Source of the DNA: Promicromonospora sukumoe 327MFSha3.1
GTDB taxonomy: Bacteria > Actinomycetota > Actinomycetes > Actinomycetales > Cellulomonadaceae
NCBI RefSeq assembly: GCF_000385135.1
Contig: NZ_ARQM01000010.1
Coordinates: forward strand, 1,054,001 to 1,118,000
Length of the DNA: 64,000 nucleotides
Direction of reading: 5' to 3'
In this document: positions 9,195 through 16,430 of the stretch, piece after piece
Numbering within the stretch: position 1 is the first letter of the stretch
How the letters are laid out: every line of letters starts with the position of its first letter
Translations under genes and position numbers: made by a program
Notes under the pieces: generated by a model
Databases searched by the model: none
Seen by the model: the letters and a program-made list of their open reading frames with translations, nothing else
What the model was told of the DNA's origin: nothing

Positions 9195-9812
9195 TCACGC
9201 GGTCCCGAGCAGCAGCCAGACCGCGGTCGCGAGCAGCACGGCACCCGTGAGCAGGCCGGTCAGCGGGTGGGCGAGGGCCACCGTCGGGCGGTGCCCGCGC
9301 GGGCTCGTGACCAGGCGTAGCAGCCCGCCGAGCAGCCAGGCCGCGGCGGCGGCCACCAGCCCGGCGGCGGCGCCGAGGTACAGGTGGGGCACGTCCAGGG
9401 TGTTCGCGATGACCGCCACCTGGATCGCGGTGGAGACCGAGACGACGGTCGGGATCAGGTGCAGCCGGGACTTGCCGGTGGTGACGCTCGCCTTGTCGGC
9501 GTCCTTGGCCGCGGCCTTCGCCCTGCGGTACCTGCTCGCGATCGCGCCGGTGGCGAACCGGGTCACCGCGCCGTGCACCAGCAGTGCGGCGGCGTAGATG
9601 CTCACCACGCCGCCGGTCACCGACGTGCCGTCTGGCCAGGTGCGCACGGTGGTCAGCACGCCGAGCGCGCCGACCACCACGCCGAGCACCACGCCCCCGA
9701 TCGGGAGGAACCGGGACCTGGGTCCGGAGTGCCGCACGGTCCAGGCGAACCACAGGGTCCCCAGGACGCTGACCGCGGTGGCTGCCAGTGCTCCGTCGCT
9801 CGTGTGCTCCAT
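9195..9812 (-). CDS. Hypothetical integral membrane protein (~6 TM)
   Basis: 205 residues with about six hydrophobic segments (near 8-25, 37-56, 70-88, 120-142, 144-166 and 183-203) and a basic cytoplasmic loop (RYRRAKAAAKDADK) in the middle. I do not recognise a family. The start ATG has a good Shine-Dalgarno (GGGAGGAAG). It lies between the laccase operon promoter and the hydrolase gene and is transcribed in the same direction as both, with no visible functional link to either. Confidence 0.65.
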   Translation of the reverse strand: MEHTSDGALAATAVSVLGTLWFAWTVRHSGPRSRFLPIGGVVLGVVVGALGVLTTVRTWPDGTSVTGGVVSIYAAALLVHGAVTRFATGAIASRYRRAKAAAKDADKASVTTGKSRLHLIPTVVSVSTAIQVAVIANTLDVPHLYLGAAAGLVAAAAAWLLGGLLRLVTSPRGHRPTVALAHPLTGLLTGAVLLATAVWLLLGTA

Positions 9813-9927
9813 CGTCTTCCTCCCGTCCGAAAAAAGTACAAATCGGACGGCAGGCTACGGTGTTATGCCAGGTCAGGGAAGGTTTCTGGTATCCGGTTGG
9901 TGATGTCGGCAGGAGTTCACGCCGAGT

Positions 9928-10857
9928 TCACCACGCCGGCGCGGCGAGGTGGTCGAGAATCCTGGACCGGACCGCGCGGTCGCCCAGGATCTTGTTGTGC
10001 CCCAGCCCGGTCGTGGTGAACAGCTCGCTCGAGTCCGCGTGCGCCTCGTGGAGCTGGACCGACAGGTGGTGCGGGTTCATGCGGTCCCCGTCGTCGTGCA
10101 GCCAGAGGGTCGGCACGGACGTCGGGACGGTGCGGGTCAGCAGGTCGAACCGCTCGTAGACGTCCGGGTGGTCGGGCAGCCCGTACCGCTGGGCGGCCGT
10201 CGCGAAGGCGTCGCGGAGCGCCCAGGGGAGCCCCGAGCCGCGGACGAAGCCGTCGGTCGTGACGCGGACCGACGTGAGGCCGGAGACCGCGGTGAACCGC
10301 TCGGCCGCGACCCCCTCGTGCAGCGCGATCCCCGCGCCGAGCACGCCGAGCGAGTGTCCGACGACCGCGGCCCACGGGGCGGGCTCGGTGTCGGACAGCC
10401 GGCGGATGATCGCCAGGTCGTCGAGGCCGGTGCGTCGCCGCCCGCCGGAGGCGCCGTGCCCGGGCGCATCGTAGGCGACGGCCCGGAGCCCGGCGCCGAC
10501 CAGGTCCTCGATGACGCGCCCGAACGCGGACGCGCGGGACTGCCAGCCGTGGACCAGCAGGACGCCGGGTGCGCCGGGATCGCCCCAGGAGTAGGTGGCG
10601 ACCGTGACGGTGCCGCCGGCGCCGAGGCGCCCGTCCTGGCCGCGCCGGAACGTGGGGCGGTGCTCGAGCGGGGTGCGCCGCGCCGCGTCGTGGACGGCCT
10701 GGTCGGCGGGCCGGACCGGGGTCCGTGCGCCGACGTGCCAGTAGGTGGCGGCGCCGAGCGCCAGGGCGGCCGGCGGCGCGACGCGGCCGAGGGCGCTGAA
10801 CAGGGTGCGCGCGGCGCGCGGGGTCTGGGGCACGGGGGACCTCCGGGGTGCGGTCAT
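9928..10857 (-). CDS. Alpha/beta hydrolase, probably membrane-anchored
   Basis: A 309-residue serine hydrolase of the alpha/beta fold. An oxyanion-hole motif HGW (103-105) precedes the nucleophile elbow GHSLG with Ser169. The acid is probably in HDDGD and the base His in GLGHNKIL near the C-terminus. A hydrophobic stretch at 27-43 could be a signal anchor. The start is MTAPRRSP; the frame stays open further upstream but runs across the operator and into the antisense of the regulator. It is transcribed divergently from a TetR regulator 57 bp away, sharing one operator, so it is very likely that regulator's target. Substrate unknown. Confidence 0.8.
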   Translation of the reverse strand: MTAPRRSPVPQTPRAARTLFSALGRVAPPAALALGAATYWHVGARTPVRPADQAVHDAARRTPLEHRPTFRRGQDGRLGAGGTVTVATYSWGDPGAPGVLLVHGWQSRASAFGRVIEDLVGAGLRAVAYDAPGHGASGGRRRTGLDDLAIIRRLSDTEPAPWAAVVGHSLGVLGAGIALHEGVAAERFTAVSGLTSVRVTTDGFVRGSGLPWALRDAFATAAQRYGLPDHPDVYERFDLLTRTVPTSVPTLWLHDDGDRMNPHHLSVQLHEAHADSSELFTTTGLGHNKILGDRAVRSRILDHLAAPAW

Positions 10858-10863
10858 AAAACT

Positions 10864-10905
10864 GTACGATCGTTCGCACACTATCTGATGAGCGAACGGT
10901 CGTAC
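10864..10905. promoter_or_regulatory. Inverted-repeat operator between hydrolase and TetR genes
   Basis: GTACGATCGTTCGC (10864-10877) is mirrored by GCGAACGGTCGTAC (10892-10905), 13 of 14 positions matching, with a 14-bp spacer. Each arm also carries a small palindrome centred on ACGATCGT or ACGGTCGT, so two dimers could bind. It covers both start regions; the right arm overlaps the regulator's TACACT box. This is the expected site for autoregulation by the adjacent TetR protein. Confidence 0.7.
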
Positions 10906-10908
10906 ACT
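10903..10908 (+). promoter_or_regulatory. -10 box of the TetR gene (leaderless)
   Basis: TACACT sits six bases before the GTG at 10915, so the message should begin at or next to the start codon. This favours GTG 10915 over the ATG at 10888, which lies inside the operator. Confidence 0.5.
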
Positions 10909-10914
10909 TATTTT

Positions 10915-11556
10915 GTGACCGAGCCGACCGAGCCGACCGACCTGCGCCGCCTCCGGGGTGACCGCACGCGCCGCGCCGTGCTGGACCACGCGGTGCAGGA
11001 GGCCTCCGTGCGCGGACTGGACGCGCTGTCGTTCGGCACGCTGGCCGAGGCCGTCCCCGTGAACAAGAGCGGGATCGCCGGCCTGTTCGGCTCCAAGGAG
11101 AAGCTGCAGCTCGCCGCGTTGGAGCGCGCCGTCGAGATCTACACCGAGCACGTGATCGTCCCCGCGCGGTCGGCCGAGCGGGGGCTGCCACGGCTCTGGG
11201 CGCTGGTGCTGGCCTGGACCGAGTACTCGCGGTCCCGCGTGTTCCAGGGCGGGTGCTTCTTCCGCACCGTCGAGGTCGAGTTCGACATGCGCGACGGCGC
11301 CGTGCACGACGCCGTCGTCGCGGCCCAGCAGTCCTGGGAGTCGTACCTGGTGCACCAGGCGCGCCTCGCGCTCGAGCAGGGCGAGCTCGCCCCCGGCACC
11401 GATCCCGAGCAGGTCACCTTCGAGGTCAACGCCCTGCTGAACGCCGCGAACGACCGGTCCCTCCTGCTCCGCGACGACGCCGTCTACCGGCGGGCGCTGG
11501 AGGCCGCGCGGTCCCTGCTGGCGGCGCGTGGCGCCGATCTCGCCGCCCTGCGGTAG
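10915..11556 (+). CDS. TetR/AcrR-family transcriptional regulator
   Basis: A 213-residue repressor. Residues about 17-63 form the TetR HTH (RRAVLDHAVQEASVRG...FGTLAEAV...SGIAGLFGSKEKL), followed by a helical ligand-binding domain with a Cys in FQGGCFF. The GTG start is chosen because a TACACT box lies six bases upstream and the earlier ATG is buried in the operator. It is divergent from the alpha/beta hydrolase gene and should repress both itself and that gene; the inducer is unknown. A second alpha/beta hydrolase gene begins 51 bp downstream but has its own promoter box. Confidence 0.9.
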   Translation: MTEPTEPTDLRRLRGDRTRRAVLDHAVQEASVRGLDALSFGTLAEAVPVNKSGIAGLFGSKEKLQLAALERAVEIYTEHVIVPARSAERGLPRLWALVLAWTEYSRSRVFQGGCFFRTVEVEFDMRDGAVHDAVVAAQQSWESYLVHQARLALEQGELAPGTDPEQVTFEVNALLNAANDRSLLLRDDAVYRRALEAARSLLAARGADLAALR

Positions 11557-11595
11557 AAACGGGCAATTGTTTCAAGCCGGTATACATCTGCTCGT

Positions 11596-11601
11596 TACCC
11601 T
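11596..11601 (+). promoter_or_regulatory. -10 box of hydrolase 11608 (leaderless)
   Basis: TACCCT lies six bases before the ATG at 11608. No Shine-Dalgarno is present, consistent with a leaderless message. Confidence 0.45.
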
Positions 11602-11607
11602 CTGTTC

Positions 11608-12390
11608 ATGGCGATGTGGCACGAAGTTCCGGGCGGCACCTCCCAACCACCTGCGGCCGTCGCGCTCGCCACGACCAGGTGGGGCACCGGTCCGGGCCGG
11701 GTGCTGCTGCTGCACGGCATCGTGTCCGCCGGGGCCACCTGGTGGCGGCTCGCCGAGACCCTCGCCGACGACGGCTACGAGGTCGTGGCCCCCGACCTGC
11801 GCGGCCACGGGACCAGCCCGCGCGCCGACTCCTACCTGCTGGCCGACCACGTGGCCGACGTGCGCGCCCTCGGCAGCGGCTGGGACCTCGTGGTCGGGCA
11901 CAGCCTCGGCGGCCTGCTCGGTGCGCTGGCCGTCGACGCCGACCGCCGGTTCACCCGCCGCCTCGTGCTGCTCGACCCCGCGCTCGACGTCGAGGAGGAG
12001 CGGTTCGAGGCGGTGGCCAGGGCCGAGATCCGCGACGCCACCCACCCGCCGTCGGCTCGCACCGTGCAGGGCGCGCACGCGGCCTGGGACCGCCGGGACG
12101 CGGCGGCCGTCGCCGCGGCCGCCAAGGCCGCGGACGCCGCCGCCGTGGCCCACACCCTGCGCGACAACGCGCCCTGGCGGCACTCCGCCGTCGTCACGCG
12201 GCTGACCGTGCCCACCCTCGTGCTGGGCGCCGACCCCGCCCGGGGCGCGCTGTTCCACCCCCGCACCGGCGTCGAGCTGATGATCCGCAACCCGAGCGTG
12301 CGGGCGCGCGTCGTGGTCGGCGCCGGGCACGCCGTGCACCGGGAGCGGCCCTCGGCGGTGGCGACGGCGGTGCGGTCGTTCCTCTGGTGA
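11608..12390 (+). CDS. Alpha/beta-fold hydrolase
   Basis: A 260-residue single-domain alpha/beta hydrolase. It has the oxyanion motif LLLHGIVSAG, PDLRGHGTS, the nucleophile elbow GHSLGGLLG (Ser near residue 93), an Ala-rich lid (AAVAAAAKAADAAAVA), and a His in GAGHAVHRERP at the C-terminal base position. The expected acid is in LVLGADPARG. This layout is common to esterases, lactonases and cofactor-free haloperoxidases, so no substrate can be named. It precedes a Nudix hydrolase gene transcribed in the same direction but separated by a small hairpin. Confidence 0.85.
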   Translation: MAMWHEVPGGTSQPPAAVALATTRWGTGPGRVLLLHGIVSAGATWWRLAETLADDGYEVVAPDLRGHGTSPRADSYLLADHVADVRALGSGWDLVVGHSLGGLLGALAVDADRRFTRRLVLLDPALDVEEERFEAVARAEIRDATHPPSARTVQGAHAAWDRRDAAAVAAAAKAADAAAVAHTLRDNAPWRHSAVVTRLTVPTLVLGADPARGALFHPRTGVELMIRNPSVRARVVVGAGHAVHRERPSAVATAVRSFLW

Positions 12391-12419
12391 GCCCTCTGGT
12401 GGGCGCTGCCCGCTGAGGT

Positions 12420-12440
12420 CCGCCGGCCGGTTTCCGGCGG
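12420..12440 (+). terminator. Weak hairpin after hydrolase 11608
   Basis: CCGCCGG (12420-12426) pairs with CCGGCGG (12434-12440) across a seven-base loop, 30 bp after the stop and just before the next promoter box. No U run follows, so termination strength is uncertain. Confidence 0.35.
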
Positions 12441-12456
12441 GGTCACGGGGCGGGGT

Positions 12457-12462
12457 TAAGGT
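12457..12462 (+). promoter_or_regulatory. -10 box of the Nudix gene (leaderless)
   Basis: TAAGGT ends six bases before the GTG at 12469, and no ribosome-binding site lies in between. This supports GTG 12469 as the true start. Confidence 0.5.
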
Positions 12463-12468
12463 CGGGCG

Positions 12469-13155
12469 GTGAGCTCCTCCGCATCCGCACGCAAGCAGCT
12501 GGTCGCCCTCGCCGAGCGAGGCTTCGAGGGGCCGTGGCCCCACGCGCGCGGCGAGTTCACCGGCGGCGCGCGCCCCGCGTCCGTGCTCGTGCTGTTCGGC
12601 GTGCTCGACGGCCTCGCCGCCGAGCGCGGCGACCACGACCTGGCCGTGCCCGCCGACCTCGACGTGCTGCTGCTGGCGCGCGCCGCCACGCTGCGCAGCC
12701 ACGCCGGGCAGGTCGCCTTCCCGGGCGGCCGCGCCGAGGACGGCGAGGACGCCGTCTCCGCAGCCCTGCGCGAGGCCGTCGAGGAGACCGGCCTGGACGC
12801 GGCCGGCGTCGAGGTGCTCGGCGCGTTCGGCGAGCTGCCCATGCCCGTCAGCAACCACGTGGTCACGCCCGTGCTCGGCTGGTGGGCCCGGCCCACGCCC
12901 GTGCGCGTGGTCGACGTCGCCGAGTCCGCGCACGTCTTCCGCGCGCCCGTGGCCGACCTCCTGGATCCCGCCAACCGGTTCACCACCGTGCTGCGCCGCG
13001 GCAACCAGACCTGGCGCGGCCCCGGCTTCCACGTGCACGACGGCGACCTGACGCACCTCGTGTGGGGGTTCACCGCGGGGATCCTGGACGCGATGTTCGA
13101 CCAGCTCGGCTGGACCGAGGACTGGGACCGGGACCGAGAGCTGGGGATCAGCTGA
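12469..13155 (+). CDS. Nudix hydrolase, CoA-pyrophosphatase type
   Basis: A 228-residue Nudix protein. The Nudix box is readable as GGRAEDGEDAVSAALREAV followed by EETG (about residues 85-108). Upstream, RSHAGQVAFPGG is the signature of the NudL/CoAse subgroup, which cleaves coenzyme A or acyl-CoA to 3',5'-ADP and 4'-phosphopantetheine. It acts in the cytoplasm in CoA turnover. The gene overlaps nothing upstream and is followed after 11 nt by the PLP dehydratase gene, probably in the same transcript. Confidence 0.88.
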   Translation: MSSSASARKQLVALAERGFEGPWPHARGEFTGGARPASVLVLFGVLDGLAAERGDHDLAVPADLDVLLLARAATLRSHAGQVAFPGGRAEDGEDAVSAALREAVEETGLDAAGVEVLGAFGELPMPVSNHVVTPVLGWWARPTPVRVVDVAESAHVFRAPVADLLDPANRFTTVLRRGNQTWRGPGFHVHDGDLTHLVWGFTAGILDAMFDQLGWTEDWDRDRELGIS

Positions 13156-13166
13156 TGGAGGATTCG

Positions 13167-14114
13167 ATGACCGACGTACCGACGACAGAGGTGACCCGTT
13201 CCGCCATCCGTGCGGCGGAGGCCCTGATCCGGCCGCACGTGCGGCACACGCCCGTGCTGGAGGTCGACCTGGCCGACTTCGGCCGGCCCGCGCAGCCCGT
13301 GGCGCTCAAGCTGGAGTGCCTCCAGCACTCCGGCTCGTTCAAGGCCCGCGGCGCGTTCACCAGCCTGCTGACCCGCGACGTGCCCGACGCCGGCGTGGTC
13401 GCCGCCTCGGGCGGCAACCACGGGGCCGCCGTCGCGTACGCTGCGGCCCGGCTCGGCGTGCCCGCCACGATCTTCGTGCCGAGCGTGACCACCCCGGCCA
13501 AGGCCGAGCGCATCCGCGGGTACGGCGCCAAGCTCGTCGTGGGCGGCGACCGGTACGCCGACGCCCTGGCCGCCAGCGAGGAGTTCGTCGCCGGCACCGG
13601 CGCCATGACCGTGCACGCCTACGACCAGCCCGCCACGCTGACCGGGCAGGGCACCCTCGGCCTCGAGATCGGCCAGGACCTGCCCGACCTCGACACCCTG
13701 CTGGTCGCCGTCGGCGGCGGCGGGCTGATCGGCGGCATCGCCGCCTGGTTCCGCGGCGACGTGCGCGTCGTGGCCGTCGAGCCCGAGGGAGCGCCCACCC
13801 TGCACCGCGCGCTCGCCGCGGGCGAGCCCGTGGACGCGCCCACCGAGGGGATCGCCGCCGACTCGCTCGCGCCCAAGCAGGTGGGGCGGCTCATGTTCCC
13901 GCTGGCCCAGCGGTTCGTCGAGCGGTCCGTGCTGGTCACCGACGAGGCCATCGCCTCCGCCCAGCGCTCCCTGTGGGACGCCGCCCGCGTGGTGGCCGAG
14001 CCCGGCGGCGCGACGGCGCTCGCGGCGCTGCTGTCCGGGGCCTACGTGCCCGAGCCCGGCGAGCGGGTCGCGGTGCTCGTGTGCGGCGCGAACACGTCGG
14101 CCGTGCAGCTCTGA
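13167..14114 (+). CDS. Threonine/serine dehydratase-like PLP enzyme (fold type II)
   Basis: A 315-residue fold-type-II PLP enzyme. The cofactor lysine is in SGSFKARGAF, the phosphate-binding loop is GGGGLIGG, and ASGGNHGAAVAYAA is the substrate loop. The C-terminal ACT domains of biosynthetic IlvA are absent, so it resembles catabolic threonine dehydratase or serine racemase/dehydratase (product 2-oxobutanoate or pyruvate plus ammonia). An ATG at 13155 overlaps the Nudix stop (TGATG), but the second ATG at 13167 follows GGAGG at good spacing and is preferred. Likely co-transcribed with the Nudix gene. Confidence 0.87.
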   Translation: MTDVPTTEVTRSAIRAAEALIRPHVRHTPVLEVDLADFGRPAQPVALKLECLQHSGSFKARGAFTSLLTRDVPDAGVVAASGGNHGAAVAYAAARLGVPATIFVPSVTTPAKAERIRGYGAKLVVGGDRYADALAASEEFVAGTGAMTVHAYDQPATLTGQGTLGLEIGQDLPDLDTLLVAVGGGGLIGGIAAWFRGDVRVVAVEPEGAPTLHRALAAGEPVDAPTEGIAADSLAPKQVGRLMFPLAQRFVERSVLVTDEAIASAQRSLWDAARVVAEPGGATALAALLSGAYVPEPGERVAVLVCGANTSAVQL

Positions 14115-14145
14115 GCCGGTTCCGGGCGGCGCCCGTGCGGCACCG

Positions 14146-14853
14146 TCAGTCGTCGGCCTCCGCGGCGTCGTCCTCGTCGTCCTCCTGGTCGTCGTCGGGG
14201 CCGGCGACCAGGAGGTCGATGTGCACCCCGAGCAGGGTGCCGTCGGCGGCGTGCGTCGTGACCACGGGGTAGAACCCGTCGCCCCAGCCGGAGTGGCTGA
14301 GCACCACGTTCTCGCCGGCGGTGGCCAGCGGCATGGCGATGTTCGCGCTGCCCTCCCGGTAGTGCTCGGGGCTGTCCATCAGCTCGAACCACGACGTGGG
14401 CTCGCCCGAGTCGAACAGCAGGTCGTACCAGTCGGTCGAGTCGTCCTCCGGCGGCATGCACCGCACGATCGCCTCGGCGTCCGCGAACCCGACCGTGCCG
14501 GCGTCCACGCCGACCCCGTAGTGCTTGCCGTCGTCCGCCGGCTCGGCGCCCTCCGGGGTGACGCCCCGCACCTCGGCGACCGGTGCGCCGTCGGACAGCA
14601 CGAGCGAGAGGTACGCCTCCCGCAGGTGGCTGCCGTCGCGCTCCTCGGACACGTCGGCGACCGTGACGAACGCGGGGTAGGAGCCCGGCTCCACGCGGAC
14701 GACCAGGCCCTCGCCGAGCGTGACGTACGGGTCCGACGCCTCGATGCGGCCGGAGGGGACGTGCAGCAGGCCGAGGTCGTGCACCTTCTGCGGGTACGGG
14801 GTGCCGTCGGGCGTCCCGTCGAGGAGGGCGAAGAAGGGGAGGTCGTAGGTCAT
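14146..14853 (-). CDS. DUF4241 domain protein
   Basis: A 235-residue protein matching the DUF4241 family, whose hallmark is a G(V/I)DAGTxxFxD segment, here GVDAGTVGFADAEA. Function is unknown; several members sit in toxin/immunity neighbourhoods, but nothing around this gene suggests that. The last ~17 residues are almost all Asp, Glu and Ala (DDDQEDDEDDAAEADD), a disordered acidic tail. A TAGGTT box six bases before the ATG fixes the start. It ends convergently against the PLP dehydratase gene. Confidence 0.75.
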   Translation of the reverse strand: MTYDLPFFALLDGTPDGTPYPQKVHDLGLLHVPSGRIEASDPYVTLGEGLVVRVEPGSYPAFVTVADVSEERDGSHLREAYLSLVLSDGAPVAEVRGVTPEGAEPADDGKHYGVGVDAGTVGFADAEAIVRCMPPEDDSTDWYDLLFDSGEPTSWFELMDSPEHYREGSANIAMPLATAGENVVLSHSGWGDGFYPVVTTHAADGTLLGVHIDLLVAGPDDDQEDDEDDAAEADD

Positions 14854-14859
14854 GGCAGG

Positions 14860-14865
14860 AACCTA
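14860..14865 (-). promoter_or_regulatory. -10 box of the DUF4241 gene (leaderless)
   Basis: On the minus strand TAGGTT lies six bases before the ATG at 14853. Confidence 0.5.
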
Positions 14866-14897
14866 GCGGCAGCCACCGACACTCCCGCCCGGCCCCG

Positions 14898-15788
14898 TCA
14901 GCCGAAGAGCTGCTCCACGGCGTGCTCCCCGACGCCCACCATGACCGGGTGGGTGTCCGGGTAGGCGAAGCAGATGGACGTGAACAGCACGGCCCAGCCC
15001 TGGGCGCGGCGCCACGTCCCGGCGTCCCAGCCGCGCCCGTCGCGCGCCTCGGCGTCGATCACCGCGCGGAACCGCTCCCGGCCCTCCGCGTCGAAGGTGA
15101 GCCACGCCATGCCGAGGTCGGACGCCGGGTCGCCGCTGGTCACGTCGCCGAAGTCGATGACGGCCGACAGCCGGTCGCCGTCGGCCACGAGGTTGGCCGG
15201 GTGCGGGTCGCCGTGCAGCCACACCGGCACGCCGTCGTACGCGGGGGCGGCGACGGCCTCGGCCCACAGCTCCCGGGCGCGTGCGTGGTACCGCTCCGGC
15301 AGCAGCGGGATCCGTTCCTCCAGGCTCGCGGACCGCTCGGCGACCGGGACCCCGCGGAACGTGTTCTCGGGCGCGTCGGCCGGCGCGGGCCGGTGCAGCG
15401 CCACGAGCACCCGCGCCAGGTGCTCGGCCCAGGGCGTGCGGCGGTCCGCAGGGACGGTCGCCGCCGCGACGCCGTCGGCCCAGCGGACCACGCCCCACGG
15501 CCACGGGTAGCCGAGCGCCGCGCTGGGCTCCCCGGTGCGGACCGGGTCGGGAACGGCGACGGGCAGCCGGGGCGCGAGCAGCGGGAGCACCCGGTGCTCG
15601 TTGCGCATGAGCTGTGCCCCGAGCTCGCGGCGCGGCAGGCGCAGGGCGAGGTCGTCGCCGAGCCGGAGCATGACGTTGTCCCAGCCGTTCGCGACCAGCC
15701 GCAGCCGGCGGTCGGCGAGGTCGGGGTGCTGCTCGGCCAGGAGGGACCGGGCGAGATCGACGGTGACGTCGAGGTCGGCGGCGACCAC
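14898..15788 (-). CDS. Aminoglycoside phosphotransferase (APH)-family kinase
   Basis: A 296-residue small-molecule kinase of the APH/choline-kinase fold. GWDNVMLRLGDDLALRLPRR is the ATP-binding N-lobe, VPVWLHGDPHPANLVADG the catalytic loop (HGDxHxxN), and AVIDFGDVTSGDPASDLG the metal-binding IDFGD segment. The start is GTG with an AAGGAG ribosome site. Chromosomal homologues of this kind are common in actinobacteria and phosphorylate unknown metabolites or macrolide-like compounds (Mph-like); resistance cannot be inferred from sequence alone. Confidence 0.88.
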   Translation of the reverse strand: MVAADLDVTVDLARSLLAEQHPDLADRRLRLVANGWDNVMLRLGDDLALRLPRRELGAQLMRNEHRVLPLLAPRLPVAVPDPVRTGEPSAALGYPWPWGVVRWADGVAAATVPADRRTPWAEHLARVLVALHRPAPADAPENTFRGVPVAERSASLEERIPLLPERYHARARELWAEAVAAPAYDGVPVWLHGDPHPANLVADGDRLSAVIDFGDVTSGDPASDLGMAWLTFDAEGRERFRAVIDAEARDGRGWDAGTWRRAQGWAVLFTSICFAYPDTHPVMVGVGEHAVEQLFG

Positions 15789-15910
15789 GGGGGCTCCTTG
15801 TCTCCGGGTGGGTCCGGGCTGGGTGGGGGGCGCTCACCCTATCCGGCCAGGTGCGGGCGCCGCAGGTCGGGCGGCGTGCCGGTCCCGCCCCCGCGCGGGA
15901 TACTGGCGGC

Positions 15911-16339
15911 ATGCCGACCACCTGGACCGACGTCGACCCCGGCGCCTACCTCGACGCGGTGACGCCCGCCGTCCGTCGCCGCGACGCGGACACGCTGCGT
16001 GACCTCATGGAGCGGGTCACGGGCGAGCCGCCGCGGATGTTCGGCGCGTCCGTCGTCGGGTTCGGCGAGTACCACTACGAGTACGCCAGCGGCCGCTCCG
16101 GGGACGCGCCCGCGATCGCCTTCGCGCCGCGCAAGCCGGCGACCACGATCTACCTGCCGGACGGCGTCGGCGCGCACGAGGAGCGGCTCGCCGCGCTCGG
16201 GCCGCACACCACCGGCGTCGGCTGCCTGTACCTGAAGGACCTGGAGCGGGTGGACCTCGCGGTGCTCGAGCAGATCCTGCGCGCCTCGTGGGCCACGGTC
16301 ACCTCGGGGACGTTCGGGCAGCGGGCCCACGAGTCCTGA
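15911..16339 (+). CDS. DUF1801 domain protein
   Basis: A 142-residue protein of the DUF1801/YdhG-like fold: DPGAYLDAVTPAVRRRDADT, GFGEYHYEYASGRSGD, APRKPATTIYLPDG and GVGCLYLKDLERVD are typical. Function is unknown. The start ATG has no ribosome site; a GATACT hexamer six bases upstream suggests a leaderless message. It stands alone before helD. Confidence 0.8.
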   Translation: MPTTWTDVDPGAYLDAVTPAVRRRDADTLRDLMERVTGEPPRMFGASVVGFGEYHYEYASGRSGDAPAIAFAPRKPATTIYLPDGVGAHEERLAALGPHTTGVGCLYLKDLERVDLAVLEQILRASWATVTSGTFGQRAHES

Positions 16340-16430
16340 CCGGCGCGCCACGCCCGGGCGCGGTGCCGGCCCGGGAACGTTCTGCGGCACGATCGCGTTG
16401 ACACCAGGTTCCGACACGAATGGAGACCCG

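Noticed and set aside
16340-16430. A rifamycin-associated element upstream of helD, expected for a HelR-type gene
   Set aside because: I could not recognise the inverted-repeat element in this stretch; only unrelated GC-rich repeats.
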